Assembly (NCBI GenBank): GCA_021775555.1
Contig: JAJFHP010000001.1
Location: 1-64,000 of the forward strand
Source: Hyphomicrobiales bacterium
GTDB taxonomy: Bacteria > Pseudomonadota > Alphaproteobacteria > Rhizobiales > Methyloligellaceae
DNA: 64,000 nucleotides
Direction of reading: 5' to 3'
Shown here: positions 1-7,699 of the stretch, piece by piece
How positions within the stretch are numbered: position 1 is the stretch's first letter
Layout: every line of letters begins with the position of its first letter
The notes under the pieces: generated by a model
The model's database searches: none
Seen by the model: only the letters and a program-made list of their open reading frames with translations
What the model was told of the DNA's origin: nothing
Made by a program: the position numbers and the translations under genes

Positions 1-1
1 T

Positions 2-1894
2 GTTGACTCAGCCATGATGAGAATAATCAAGGCCGATCCACACTTTCAAGGCGCTCCGCAACCCGCGAAAGATCAAATTATAGCGACCACGCGGGAGCTC
101 GAAAAGAAATTACGGCAAGTAAATCGGGACTTGCAAGAAGCGAACCAGCAAAGGATGAGGCTCGAAAAAGCAAGGCAAGCGGAGATCGATGCCCGCAAGG
201 TCGTAAAACAGAAATTGGCTAAACTCGTTGATCTGGCGCTCAAGGAAGGTGGGTTAAAAAACGCGTCGCACTGTCCCCATGGTCAATACTGGAACACAGG
301 ATTGGCTCGTTGCTGGACAGATGGGTATGCCCTCTTGCAAACGAAGCGGTGGGTTGAAGGAAGAAGGACTGTAAAGAGCGAAACCCGGTCCAAATGCATG
401 GCGGTCGATCAAAATGGCGAGCTGTGGAAGGACTGGTGCTCCACAGACCCATCTGCTCCCAACCGGACTGACAAGGAAATCCGCTTCAAGATCGGCAGAG
501 ACGGCACTGTCCGGACGCCCGGCGGGAAGTGCCTGGGGCTGGACGACAAGGCTCAAAATACAGGCAAATTCGCCCAGGTTCTCGCCTTGAATTGCTCAGG
601 CGCCGCAACCCAGAAATGGAAATTCGACTCCAGGGGCCGGTTCGTTGCCAGCAACGGGCTCTGCATCACGCAGTTGGGCAGCACCGCGTTAAAGAATACC
701 AACCTCAAACCCGACGTCCTGCGCCTGGCGGATTGTGAAAAGTGGGATCGGCAAAAACCCTATGACTGGACGCCTCTCTTCGGTACGCCAGACTATCGCG
801 CGCAGGGTCCGAAAAAACTCCCGGACACGTTGATGCTCAGGTATCGCGGCAATTGCATCAACGGGGGCATTCCATACAATGCCCAGCCCACTCTCGATAA
901 ATGCGACACCAATAACGCCCACCAGATGCTTGCCGTCAGCTTCGTTGACGACAAACATTTCGTCATTGCGTCACGCACCTCGCATTACTGCCTCACCGCG
1001 CAACCAGGCACGGAGGAGGGATTGGTTCCAGTCGTGAACACGCCCTGTCTCGATAGCGAGAACCAGCAATTCTTCCTGGATGAACCGTGGAAATATGGTA
1101 CGCGGATCAAGAGCCGTCAGACGGGCCTGTGCCTGACCGCCGGTGGTGGTGATAATTATTGGAGACCTGGCGCTCCCCTCGCCCAGCATACCTGCGGATA
1201 CACGCCCGAAGTCCATGGCGGTAGACAATGGTTCCGAGTTGATTCCATCGACAAGATTCCTTCTTTCACCCCGCCGCCGAAGAAGCAACCAACGCAGGTG
1301 AGCCAGGCGGAGATACTGGAAAATCTCAGGGCTGCATATCTCTATCAGACTGTCTTGATTCAACCCGCAGGGAGGTTTGGGTTCAGGTTCAGGGCAAATG
1401 AAGTCCGCCAGGCAGGGAAGCCTTCCAAGACGAAGCTTGCGATGACGGCTCAAAAGGACTGGTACACCATGTTCCAGATAGTGCCGGGCCGGACAAACCA
1501 GGCCGGGACCGTTTCCCTGCAGTCCATAGGCCGGTCGCGCCCTGGCGGTGGAGTAGGAAGCCCCAGAAATAACCCGCGTTGTCTCAACAACAGTGTCAGG
1601 AACCAGGAGCATTTTCTGGCCATTAACAATAAGGAGACGCGAGGAGGACGGTTCCTCCATGTCAGGAAGGCTGAAATCAGCAATACATTCAACCGGGACG
1701 CGACGTTCCGGATCGTCCCGAGTCTGGACGGAGTTCCCGGCCGCATCTCGCTGGTATCGGTCATTCCGGGGAGGGAATGGCCCTATATCGTGACCAATCA
1801 AAATAACCTAATTTTCATGTCTCAAGGCTCCCCGGCTGCGGCACTCTCACTGGTTAAAACCGCAAATCCTTTCAAATCGTGGTGCGGGCAGTGA
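2..1894 (+). CDS. Ricin-type beta-trefoil / AbfB-like lectin protein, 5' end probably outside window
   Basis: Probable extracellular carbohydrate-binding protein. After the first ATG (base 14) come about 60 charged, heptad-rich residues (likely coiled coil), then a Cys-rich stretch with several ricin-like repeats (KCMAVD, KCLGLDD, LCITQLG, CLTAQPG, LCLTAGGG, each followed by a W/F-containing QxW-like turn). The C-terminal 180 residues resemble an AbfB arabinose-binding trefoil, including RDATFRIVPSLDG. No glycosidase or protease domain is visible. The frame is open from base 2 with no stop, no ribosome-binding site precedes base 14 and no signal peptide is seen, so the true start is probably upstream of the window. 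Domain calls are by motif only; the sugar ligand is unknown. Confidence 0.72.
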   Translation, partial: VDSAMMRIIKADPHFQGAPQPAKDQIIATTRELEKKLRQVNRDLQEANQQRMRLEKARQAEIDARKVVKQKLAKLVDLALKEGGLKNASHCPHGQYWNTGLARCWTDGYALLQTKRWVEGRRTVKSETRSKCMAVDQNGELWKDWCSTDPSAPNRTDKEIRFKIGRDGTVRTPGGKCLGLDDKAQNTGKFAQVLALNCSGAATQKWKFDSRGRFVASNGLCITQLGSTALKNTNLKPDVLRLADCEKWDRQKPYDWTPLFGTPDYRAQGPKKLPDTLMLRYRGNCINGGIPYNAQPTLDKCDTNNAHQMLAVSFVDDKHFVIASRTSHYCLTAQPGTEEGLVPVVNTPCLDSENQQFFLDEPWKYGTRIKSRQTGLCLTAGGGDNYWRPGAPLAQHTCGYTPEVHGGRQWFRVDSIDKIPSFTPPPKKQPTQVSQAEILENLRAAYLYQTVLIQPAGRFGFRFRANEVRQAGKPSKTKLAMTAQKDWYTMFQIVPGRTNQAGTVSLQSIGRSRPGGGVGSPRNNPRCLNNSVRNQEHFLAINNKETRGGRFLHVRKAEISNTFNRDATFRIVPSLDGVPGRISLVSVIPGREWPYIVTNQNNLIFMSQGSPAAALSLVKTANPFKSWCGQ

Positions 1895-2050
1895 GTGGTG
1901 CCTGAGGGCTGGCGTAGCTGTTTCGAGGCAGGGAACCAGCGGGTTCTGACCATCGATATCCCGAGCCCGGAAATTGGATAGTTTTTTTCTGCGGGACACA
2001 AATTTCAAGCCTTTGACACATCGGATACATTCGCCTATTGACCCCTATCT

Positions 2051-2075
2051 ACGCGCGACATTACTGTCCGCGCGT
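2051..2075. promoter_or_regulatory. Inverted repeat in the putative tRNA-Lys promoter
   Basis: ACGCGCGACA and TGTCCGCGCGT form a 10-bp imperfect palindrome (one bulged C, 4-nt spacer) that ends 10 bases before the tRNA. A TTGACC hexamer at 2038-2043 could be a -35 box, with a weak -10 (TTACTG) 17 bases downstream inside the repeat. It may be a regulator site or chance; the promoter assignment is an inference. Confidence 0.35.
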
Positions 2076-2085
2076 TTCATAGAGT

Positions 2086-2161
2086 GGGCCCGTAGCTCAG
2101 TTGGTAGAGCAACTGACTTTTAATCAGTGGGTCGCAGGTTCGATTCCTGCCGGGCTCACCA
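2086..2161 (+). tRNA. tRNA-Lys (anticodon TTT)
   Basis: A full 76-nt cloverleaf can be drawn: acceptor GGGCCCG pairs with CGGGCTC (one G-T pair), the D-arm starts GCTCAGTTGG, the anticodon loop is CTTTTAA with anticodon TTT, and the T-arm is GCAGGTTCGATTCCTGC. Discriminator A and an encoded CCA complete the 3' end. It stands alone between two unrelated genes. Confidence 0.97.
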
Positions 2162-2307
2162 TTTTATATCATCGTTTCATTTCAGGCCCGCCTTCGAGCT
2201 GTTGCAAAAGGCAACATGGTGCAGGCCTGCGGCATTAGGTGGTATGGATAAATGAAGCGGCCTCGCTAGTGTGCGTTTCCTGCTTTTTGGAATGAGAGGT
2301 TCTCTCC

Positions 2308-2859
2308 GTGACAAGTTTCAGATTTGCCTTCCTCGCGATGTTGGGGATGGGAGCCATTTGGATGACTGCTCCTTCACGAGCACAGGCTCTCGAATTCACA
2401 TCGGGCTCTTTGACCATCGATCGCCCCTGGTCCAGGCCAACGATTGGTAAAGCGCCCAACAGCGCGGCCTATATGAAGATCACCAACAAGGGGAGTGCGC
2501 CCGACACCCTGACAGGCGTCAAATCCGAGGTCGCTGAACATGTGCAATTGCACACGGTTATGAAGGAAGGCGAAGTGATGCGAATGCGCCCCGTCAAGGG
2601 TGGCATCGCCGTTCCGCCCAACGCATCACTGGAATTGAAGCCTGGCGGTTATCACATCATGTTGATGGGGCTCACGAAAAAGCTCGCTCCCGGCGACATG
2701 TTCGATCTGACACTCCAGTTCCAGGGCCAAGGCGAGGTGCCCATCAAGGTGAAGGTTGAAAAAATGGGCGGTATGGGTGCCGGCGCCATGAAGAGCGGCG
2801 CGATGAAAGATGGTCACAGTGGTCATGGCGCGCATGTATCTGGCGGTCGTAGCCAGTAA
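2308..2859 (+). CDS. Periplasmic copper chaperone, PCu(A)C family
   Basis: Binds Cu(I) in the periplasm and in this family delivers it to the Cu(A) site of cytochrome oxidase. The protein is 183 aa. A signal peptide (about residues 1-27, ending PSRAQA) is followed by the PCu(A)C domain with the metal-ligand pattern H...M...HIM (VQLHTVMKEGEVMRM, then GGYHIMLMGL). The C-terminal tail is rich in Met, His and Gly (GGMGAGAMKSGAMKDGHSGHGAH), a further likely copper-binding stretch. The start is GTG with GAGAGG eight bases upstream. No oxidase or SCO gene lies nearby; the next gene is an unknown secreted protein. Confidence 0.92.
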   Translation: MTSFRFAFLAMLGMGAIWMTAPSRAQALEFTSGSLTIDRPWSRPTIGKAPNSAAYMKITNKGSAPDTLTGVKSEVAEHVQLHTVMKEGEVMRMRPVKGGIAVPPNASLELKPGGYHIMLMGLTKKLAPGDMFDLTLQFQGQGEVPIKVKVEKMGGMGAGAMKSGAMKDGHSGHGAHVSGGRSQ

Positions 2860-2995
2860 GAAGCCTCTCAAAGCATCTCAGAATTTTCTGCCCTGTTGCA
2901 TTCCCGCACTTGTAAGTACTGGCCAGTATAAATATTTCTCTCATTGCGCGTGAACGTCCGTTTGGATCGCACGCCTGAGACAAGGGGAATATGAC

Positions 2996-3757
2996 ATGTC
3001 GCGTGCCGCAACGGCACTGATAGGCATCTGGCTGGGTCTCTGCGTTGCATACAGCAGTGCCTGCATCGCTATGGCATCAGATCCTGCACATCATGGCGTG
3101 GTGTTACACACTGGTCACGACGAAGCAGACATCCGCAAAGATAAAGTTCCCACGTCTGAACCAAGGAAAGGGATGAAGGAACCTGCGCGTCAGGTGCCGG
3201 TGGAGCCAGTCCTGGCGCCCATGAAAGAGGATGCCGGTATGGAGCCTGAAAAAACTTCCGGGGAAGAGGGCGCTAAAAATGCATCTGATAAGCCCGCAGG
3301 GAAAAAAGAGGCGCCGCCGGTGAAAAAAGCTGATGAACCATCTATCCCGTCTTCGGCCGCGAAGACCGGCACGGAAAAGCCGGTGGAAGAAGTGAAGCAG
3401 CCCGTCAAGGGAAAGGCATCTGAAACAAAACAGGACATGCGAATGCCTGGTCTGCCAGTCAGGAAACCTCGCAAACCTGTATACCCCAGGAAAAAAGACA
3501 CCAAAAAGGGTAAGAAAAAGCCTGCAATACCCAGAAGTGCGCGTGACAAGGTGCTTTGCAAAGCGCTTCAGAAATGCCGCAACGCTTTCATCAAATGCAA
3601 GAGCAAGATCAAGCATCCTGATCAGTCAGAACCCTGGATTATCGCCAAGGAGGTCTGCGGAGGCCACTACAAAACCTGTGTCGAAAAGGATTTCCAGTCT
3701 GGGGAATGGTTCATGACCCGCTGGTTCTACTTTCAGGAACTGAACTGCGGGGGCTAA
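2996..3757 (+). CDS. Unknown secreted Lys/Pro-rich protein with Cys-containing C-terminus
   Basis: No family recognised. The 253-aa product has a signal peptide (about 1-27, ending IAMASD), a short His-containing segment (AHHGVVLHTGHDE), a long low-complexity region of roughly 130 residues dominated by Lys, Pro, Glu and Ala, and a compact C-terminal domain of about 70 residues with six Cys (LCKALQKCRNAFIKCKSK...EVCGGHYKTCVEK...LNCGG). The Cys spacing suggests disulfides. AAGGGG lies eight bases before the ATG. It follows the copper chaperone in the same direction after 136 bases, so a metal link is possible but unproven. Confidence 0.75.
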   Translation: MSRAATALIGIWLGLCVAYSSACIAMASDPAHHGVVLHTGHDEADIRKDKVPTSEPRKGMKEPARQVPVEPVLAPMKEDAGMEPEKTSGEEGAKNASDKPAGKKEAPPVKKADEPSIPSSAAKTGTEKPVEEVKQPVKGKASETKQDMRMPGLPVRKPRKPVYPRKKDTKKGKKKPAIPRSARDKVLCKALQKCRNAFIKCKSKIKHPDQSEPWIIAKEVCGGHYKTCVEKDFQSGEWFMTRWFYFQELNCGG

Positions 3758-3789
3758 GCAACTGGGCCTTCGCCCTGTGGAAACAGTGG

Positions 3790-4368
3790 ATAGCGGGGAT
3801 AACAGTCTGTGAGCGCCAGTGCGACGCTGGCAAGCTCGTCGAATCGAGATAAATTCGTTCTTAGGTTGTTACGGACAATCTCCTTCGGGAGGGGCGCTGA
3901 AACAGCCGAGGACGCGGCAAGTCCGAAGTCGTCCTTTGCCGAGGATGACTTAGGCAGTGCTCTCTAAACCCGGAACCAGGGTCCAGTGCTTGCATACGTC
4001 TTGGTGGAAACGCTACAGGCGAAAGCAGAGCAGGAAGACACAGGTGACGGGGGGCCTAAGGGAAGCTGCCGATTTGGGTCTGGCGATCAGGCTGTTGCCG
4101 GGACCACGTCGTTTTCGGACGCGACGTTAAACAAGACGGGAGGTCGATGCCCGTAACCGTGTGATTTGAGCTTTGGATTTGGGTTTCGGCCCGGATTTTT
4201 AAGCAAGGACGCATGGTCTTCGTGGAGATCGAGGTGGTTTGATCGGAGAGATCCATATCGGACCGTAGCGATTTCCGGGATATTTCCGCCGAACGGGTGC
4301 CTCACGGCGCTGCAAAAGCGGGGATCTAGGGGAGGGTAGGGCCATCGTGCCCTGCCTTCTTCTTTTTT
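3790..4368 (+). ncRNA. Candidate structured non-coding RNA (about 580 nt), family unknown
   Basis: This stretch has no convincing reading frame but a dense run of stems on the plus strand: GAGC-GCCAG (3811-3819) with CTGGC-AA-GCTC (3827-3837); CGAAT/ATTCG (3840-3857); CTCC-TTCG-GGAG with a UUCG tetraloop (3880-3891); AGGACG/CGTCCT (3909-3935); ACCC/GGGT (3968-3982); GTCTT/AAGAC enclosing a branched loop (3998-4039); GGTC.GGC/GCC.GACC (4077-4105); CGTCG/CGACG (4107-4126); CGGG/CCCG (4137-4153). It ends in a T-tailed hairpin. It does not show the core motifs of RNase P RNA, tmRNA, 6S or SRP RNA. The 5' end is a guess. It could also be a long leader or a decayed gene. Confidence 0.5.
4335..4368 (+). 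terminator. Intrinsic terminator of the candidate RNA
   Basis: GGTAGGGC pairs with GCCCTGCC over 8 bp (one G-T) across a 6-nt loop, followed at once by TTCTTCTTTTTT. It lies 577 bases after the previous stop codon and 260 bases before the next gene, so it is better explained as the end of an independent transcript than as the terminator of the 2996-3757 gene. Confidence 0.8.
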
Positions 4369-4369
4369 G

Positions 4370-4631
4370 TGCCTTCCATTCTCAAATATTGTGTGCTGAC
4401 CGATCTCATTGCATTTTTAGCTTGAGTGATTGGAGAATGGTCTTTCTCGTTGTGGCCGGAGAAATTGAGTTATTTTGCTCAAAACTCGTTCGTTTACACG
4501 TAAAACTACTAAAATTTCAATTGTTGGTTGTGAGTCTTGTCCATTTTTTAAATGCGTGTCAAAGTTGTAATTGGTAGATGGTATATTCAATACCAATACT
4601 CACGAGCCGCGTTTAAGTGGACCAATGAATT
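4370..4631. other. AT-rich intergenic region before the malonate genes
   Basis: About 260 bases, clearly richer in A and T than the RNA candidate on its left and the gene on its right. It probably holds the promoter of the malonyl-CoA decarboxylase gene, but no convincing -35/-10 pair or operator palindrome was picked out by eye. The one reading frame crossing it (4347-4577) overlaps the terminator and shows no protein-like features. Confidence 0.4.
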
Positions 4632-6029
4632 GTGAATGTATCATTTTTCCAGGAGCTGCTGAATTCGATTGCCGAGCGCGGGCGTCTGCTGCTTGAGCGA
4701 TCACCCGATGGCGTGGGGGGTGGCGCTCTCCAGGAGCTTGCCAGTGCGCTGCTGTCTGGGCGAGGTGAAGCCTCAGGGGTGGCTCTGGCGGGTGAAATTC
4801 TCTCCGTTTACCGCCGGGCGGAGGATTCTGAAAAAATTGAATTTTTCCGGTATCTTCTGGATGAACTCAGACCCGATCAGGATAAGATCGCGGCAGCAGC
4901 TCAGGCCTATCTCGTCGTTGCGACTTCAAAGACACTCACGGAACTGGAAACGGCTGTTGTCTCGCCGCGCCAGGAGTTTTTCCGCAGACTCAACCTGGCC
5001 CCAGGCGCGACCGGGTGCATCGTTGCCATGCGGGCGGATCTGATTGCACTGCTACCGCAAGCGCCGGAACTGGCGCCGGTGGATGCTGATCTCATGCATT
5101 TGCTGGGGTCATGGTTCAACCGTGGATTTCTGGTCTTGCGCCGAATCGACTGGTCGACCTCCGCCTCCACCCTGGAGAAAATTATCGAATATGAGGCAGT
5201 TCACGAGATCAGGGGCTGGGAGGATTTGCGCCGCCGTCTCGACCCTGCTGACCGGCGTTGCTTCGGATTCTTCCACCCCTCACTCGTGGATGAACCTCTG
5301 ATTTTTGTCGAGGTGGCGCTGACCAGCGAGATTCCTGGCTCCATACAGGAGCTTTTGACAGCTGAGCGGGAAACTGAAGCTGTAACCAATCCCGAGACTC
5401 CCACTACGGCCGTCTTCTATTCCATTTCAAACTGCCAAAAGGGTTTGCAGGGCATTTCATTCGGCAATTTTCTCATCAAGCAGGTCGCTGAGGATCTGGC
5501 CAAGGAAATTCCATCCCTCAAGACTTACGTTACGTTATCGCCAGCGCCGCGTTTTGCCGCATGGCTGGTGCGCACCACGAATGAGGATGCACCGGGACCA
5601 GATGACGCGGAAACGTTGACTCTGCTTGAGGACCCGAGCTGGGCGGCCCACGCGCAACAGCATGAGAGTCTGAATCAGTTTTTGATTCCTCTGGCCGCGG
5701 AATATTTCCTGAAGGCCAAAACCAGCTATGGAAAGCCTGTCGATCCGGTTGCAAGGTTCCATCTTGGGAATGGCGCGAGGCTGGAACGGATCAACTGGCT
5801 GGGAGACAAGTCAGCCAAGGGCCTGAGGCAGTCTCACGGAATAATGGTCAACTATCTCTATGACTTGAAAGACATCGAATCCAATCACGAGGCATACATA
5901 AACGAAGGAGTCATTACAGCGTCCAAATCAGTGCGATCACTACTAAAATCAGCGGATAAATCGAAAAACAATAAGAAGCGCAAGGAGGTGGAAATGCCAG
6001 AAAATGCGACGGTGGAAGTAAATGAATGA
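4632..6029 (+). CDS. matA: Malonyl-CoA decarboxylase
   Basis: Converts malonyl-CoA to acetyl-CoA and CO2. At 465 aa it has the usual family length. The N-terminal helical region is followed by the catalytic domain with FYSISNCQKGLQGISFGNFLIKQV, ASGE-like PFAM-typical core, TLSPAPRF, and the conserved FHLGNGARLERINWLGD segment containing the His thought to be catalytic in this family. The start is GTG; an ATG seven bases upstream is in another frame. The 3' end overlaps the next gene by 8 bases, so the two are translationally coupled and together turn malonate into acetyl-CoA. Confidence 0.93.
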   Translation: MNVSFFQELLNSIAERGRLLLERSPDGVGGGALQELASALLSGRGEASGVALAGEILSVYRRAEDSEKIEFFRYLLDELRPDQDKIAAAAQAYLVVATSKTLTELETAVVSPRQEFFRRLNLAPGATGCIVAMRADLIALLPQAPELAPVDADLMHLLGSWFNRGFLVLRRIDWSTSASTLEKIIEYEAVHEIRGWEDLRRRLDPADRRCFGFFHPSLVDEPLIFVEVALTSEIPGSIQELLTAERETEAVTNPETPTTAVFYSISNCQKGLQGISFGNFLIKQVAEDLAKEIPSLKTYVTLSPAPRFAAWLVRTTNEDAPGPDDAETLTLLEDPSWAAHAQQHESLNQFLIPLAAEYFLKAKTSYGKPVDPVARFHLGNGARLERINWLGDKSAKGLRQSHGIMVNYLYDLKDIESNHEAYINEGVITASKSVRSLLKSADKSKNNKKRKEVEMPENATVEVNE

Positions 6030-7545
6030 AAACCTATTCGCAATCCTGAGATCCAGGTTTCCCACAGACTCCTCGACGGTATTCATCGAAACCAATTGCG
6101 GACAATTAATGACGTATGCCGATATGCTTTCCCGCTCGGGTCAGTATGCGAATGCGTTGATAGATCTTGGTCTATCGCCTGGAGATCGCGTTGCGGTGCA
6201 GGTGGAAAAGAGTCTTGAATCCCTCATTCTTTATCTCGGAGTCGTTCGTGCAGGGCTAGTGTATCTCCCTCTGAATACGGCCTACACCATCTCGGAGTTG
6301 AAATATTTCCTTTCCGACTCTGAGCCTGGTTTGGTGGTTTGCCGTCCCGACCGGGAGGAAGGTGTCCGTGCCATAGGTGGAGAAGCGCGCGTCAAGACGC
6401 TGGAAAATGGAGGAAAGGGGGGGAGCCTTCTTGCTCTGGTTGATGCGGCGTCAACATCCTTTGAAGATGCTGTGTGCAGCGGTGATGATCTGGCAGCCAT
6501 CCTCTATACCTCAGGCACAACTGGTCAGTCTAAAGGCGCCATGCTGTCTCACCGGAATCTTTCATCTAACGCTGCCGCGCTTGCTGAAACATGGGCCTTT
6601 ACCGCACGGGACCGGTTGATGCACGCCCTGCCGATCTACCACACACATGGGCTGTTCACAGCGACAAACACGATACTCCATGCCGGTGCGTCGATGATCT
6701 TCCTGCCCAAATTCGACGCCGAAGCAGTGATCAGCCTGTTGCCGCAAGCAACCTCCATGATGGGAGTGCCGACATTTTATTCCCGTCTGTTGCAGTGTGA
6801 AACCCTGACTCGGGAATGCGTCGAGCATATACGCCTGTTCATTTCCGGCTCTGCCCCGCTATCGCCTGAAGTTCATGCCGAGTTCGAAAGGCGCACCGGC
6901 CACGCCATCCTGGAGCGCTATGGGATGACCGAAACGGGTATGAATACGTCAAATCCTTACGATGGCGCGCGCCGCGCTGGCACGGTGGGATTCCCGTTGC
7001 CCGGAATCGAGTTGCGGATAGCTGATCCGGAATCAGGCAATGAGCTCAAGCAGGGAGAGATCGGTTCTATCGAGGTTCGTGGTCCCAATGTGTTTGAGGG
7101 CTATTGGCGAAAACCCCAAAAAACACTCGAAGAGTTCCGGGACGATGGCTACTTCATTACCGGTGATCTGGGCGTGATCGATGATAAGGGCTATGTGAAT
7201 ATTGTCGGCCGGGACAAGGATTTGATCATTTCCGGGGGCTTTAATGTTTATCCGGCTGAGATCGAGGCAGCTATAGACTCTCTAGCAGGCGTTGCTGAAT
7301 CCGCGGTGATTGGTATTCCACATCCTGATTTTGGCGAGGGAGTTGTTGCTATTGTGGCCTGCAAGCCCGGCTCATTATTGGTTGAGGATGATATTATTAC
7401 GCCGTTGAGTGATGTTCTGGCGCGATTCAAACAGCCCAAGCTGGTATTTTTCGTCGATGCTTTGCCCCGAAACGCCATGGGGAAGGTGCAGAAGAAGGAA
7501 ATGCGCGACCAATATGCCGATATGTTCAAGGGAACAAAAACATAG
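6022..7545 (+). CDS. matB: Malonyl-CoA synthetase (AMP-forming)
   Basis: Activates malonate (or methylmalonate) with ATP and CoA. The 507-aa protein has all ANL-superfamily motifs: P-loop LYTSGTTGQSKGAMLSH (about residues 161-177), YGMTETGM, TGDLGVIDDKGYVNIVGRDKDLIISGG, and the C-terminal catalytic Lys in LPRNAMGKVQK. Coupling to a malonyl-CoA decarboxylase makes malonate the likely substrate. No malonate transporter or MatR-type regulator is present beside the pair, so uptake must be encoded elsewhere or malonate arises internally. Confidence 0.92.
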   Translation: MNENLFAILRSRFPTDSSTVFIETNCGQLMTYADMLSRSGQYANALIDLGLSPGDRVAVQVEKSLESLILYLGVVRAGLVYLPLNTAYTISELKYFLSDSEPGLVVCRPDREEGVRAIGGEARVKTLENGGKGGSLLALVDAASTSFEDAVCSGDDLAAILYTSGTTGQSKGAMLSHRNLSSNAAALAETWAFTARDRLMHALPIYHTHGLFTATNTILHAGASMIFLPKFDAEAVISLLPQATSMMGVPTFYSRLLQCETLTRECVEHIRLFISGSAPLSPEVHAEFERRTGHAILERYGMTETGMNTSNPYDGARRAGTVGFPLPGIELRIADPESGNELKQGEIGSIEVRGPNVFEGYWRKPQKTLEEFRDDGYFITGDLGVIDDKGYVNIVGRDKDLIISGGFNVYPAEIEAAIDSLAGVAESAVIGIPHPDFGEGVVAIVACKPGSLLVEDDIITPLSDVLARFKQPKLVFFVDALPRNAMGKVQKKEMRDQYADMFKGTKT

Positions 7546-7699
7546 ATCGCGACTCAACGGGTCGTTTCCATCAAGGTCTTGCATCTTGCGCCAACGGGCC
7601 TCACATGCAGGAATGCAACCTTGAACCGGGTGTCTTGGGAAACTTTGCGCCATTCGGTGCGGGTATTGATTGAGGCAATAGACGACAACGAGGTGTTAG

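Noticed and set aside
971-1801. Long minus-strand frame (276 codons) opposite the lectin gene
   Set aside because: It mirrors the plus-strand gene, has no recognisable domain or ribosome-binding site, while the plus-strand frame shows clear trefoil repeats.
3790-4368. RNase P RNA, tmRNA, SRP RNA or 6S RNA
   Set aside because: Expected core sequences (for example GAGGAAAGTC and ACAGAA of RNase P, the tRNA-like ends and tag frame of tmRNA) were not found.
4056-4577. Small frames of 66-76 codons within and after the RNA candidate
   Set aside because: They cross hairpins or the terminator, lack ribosome-binding sites and have no protein-like features.
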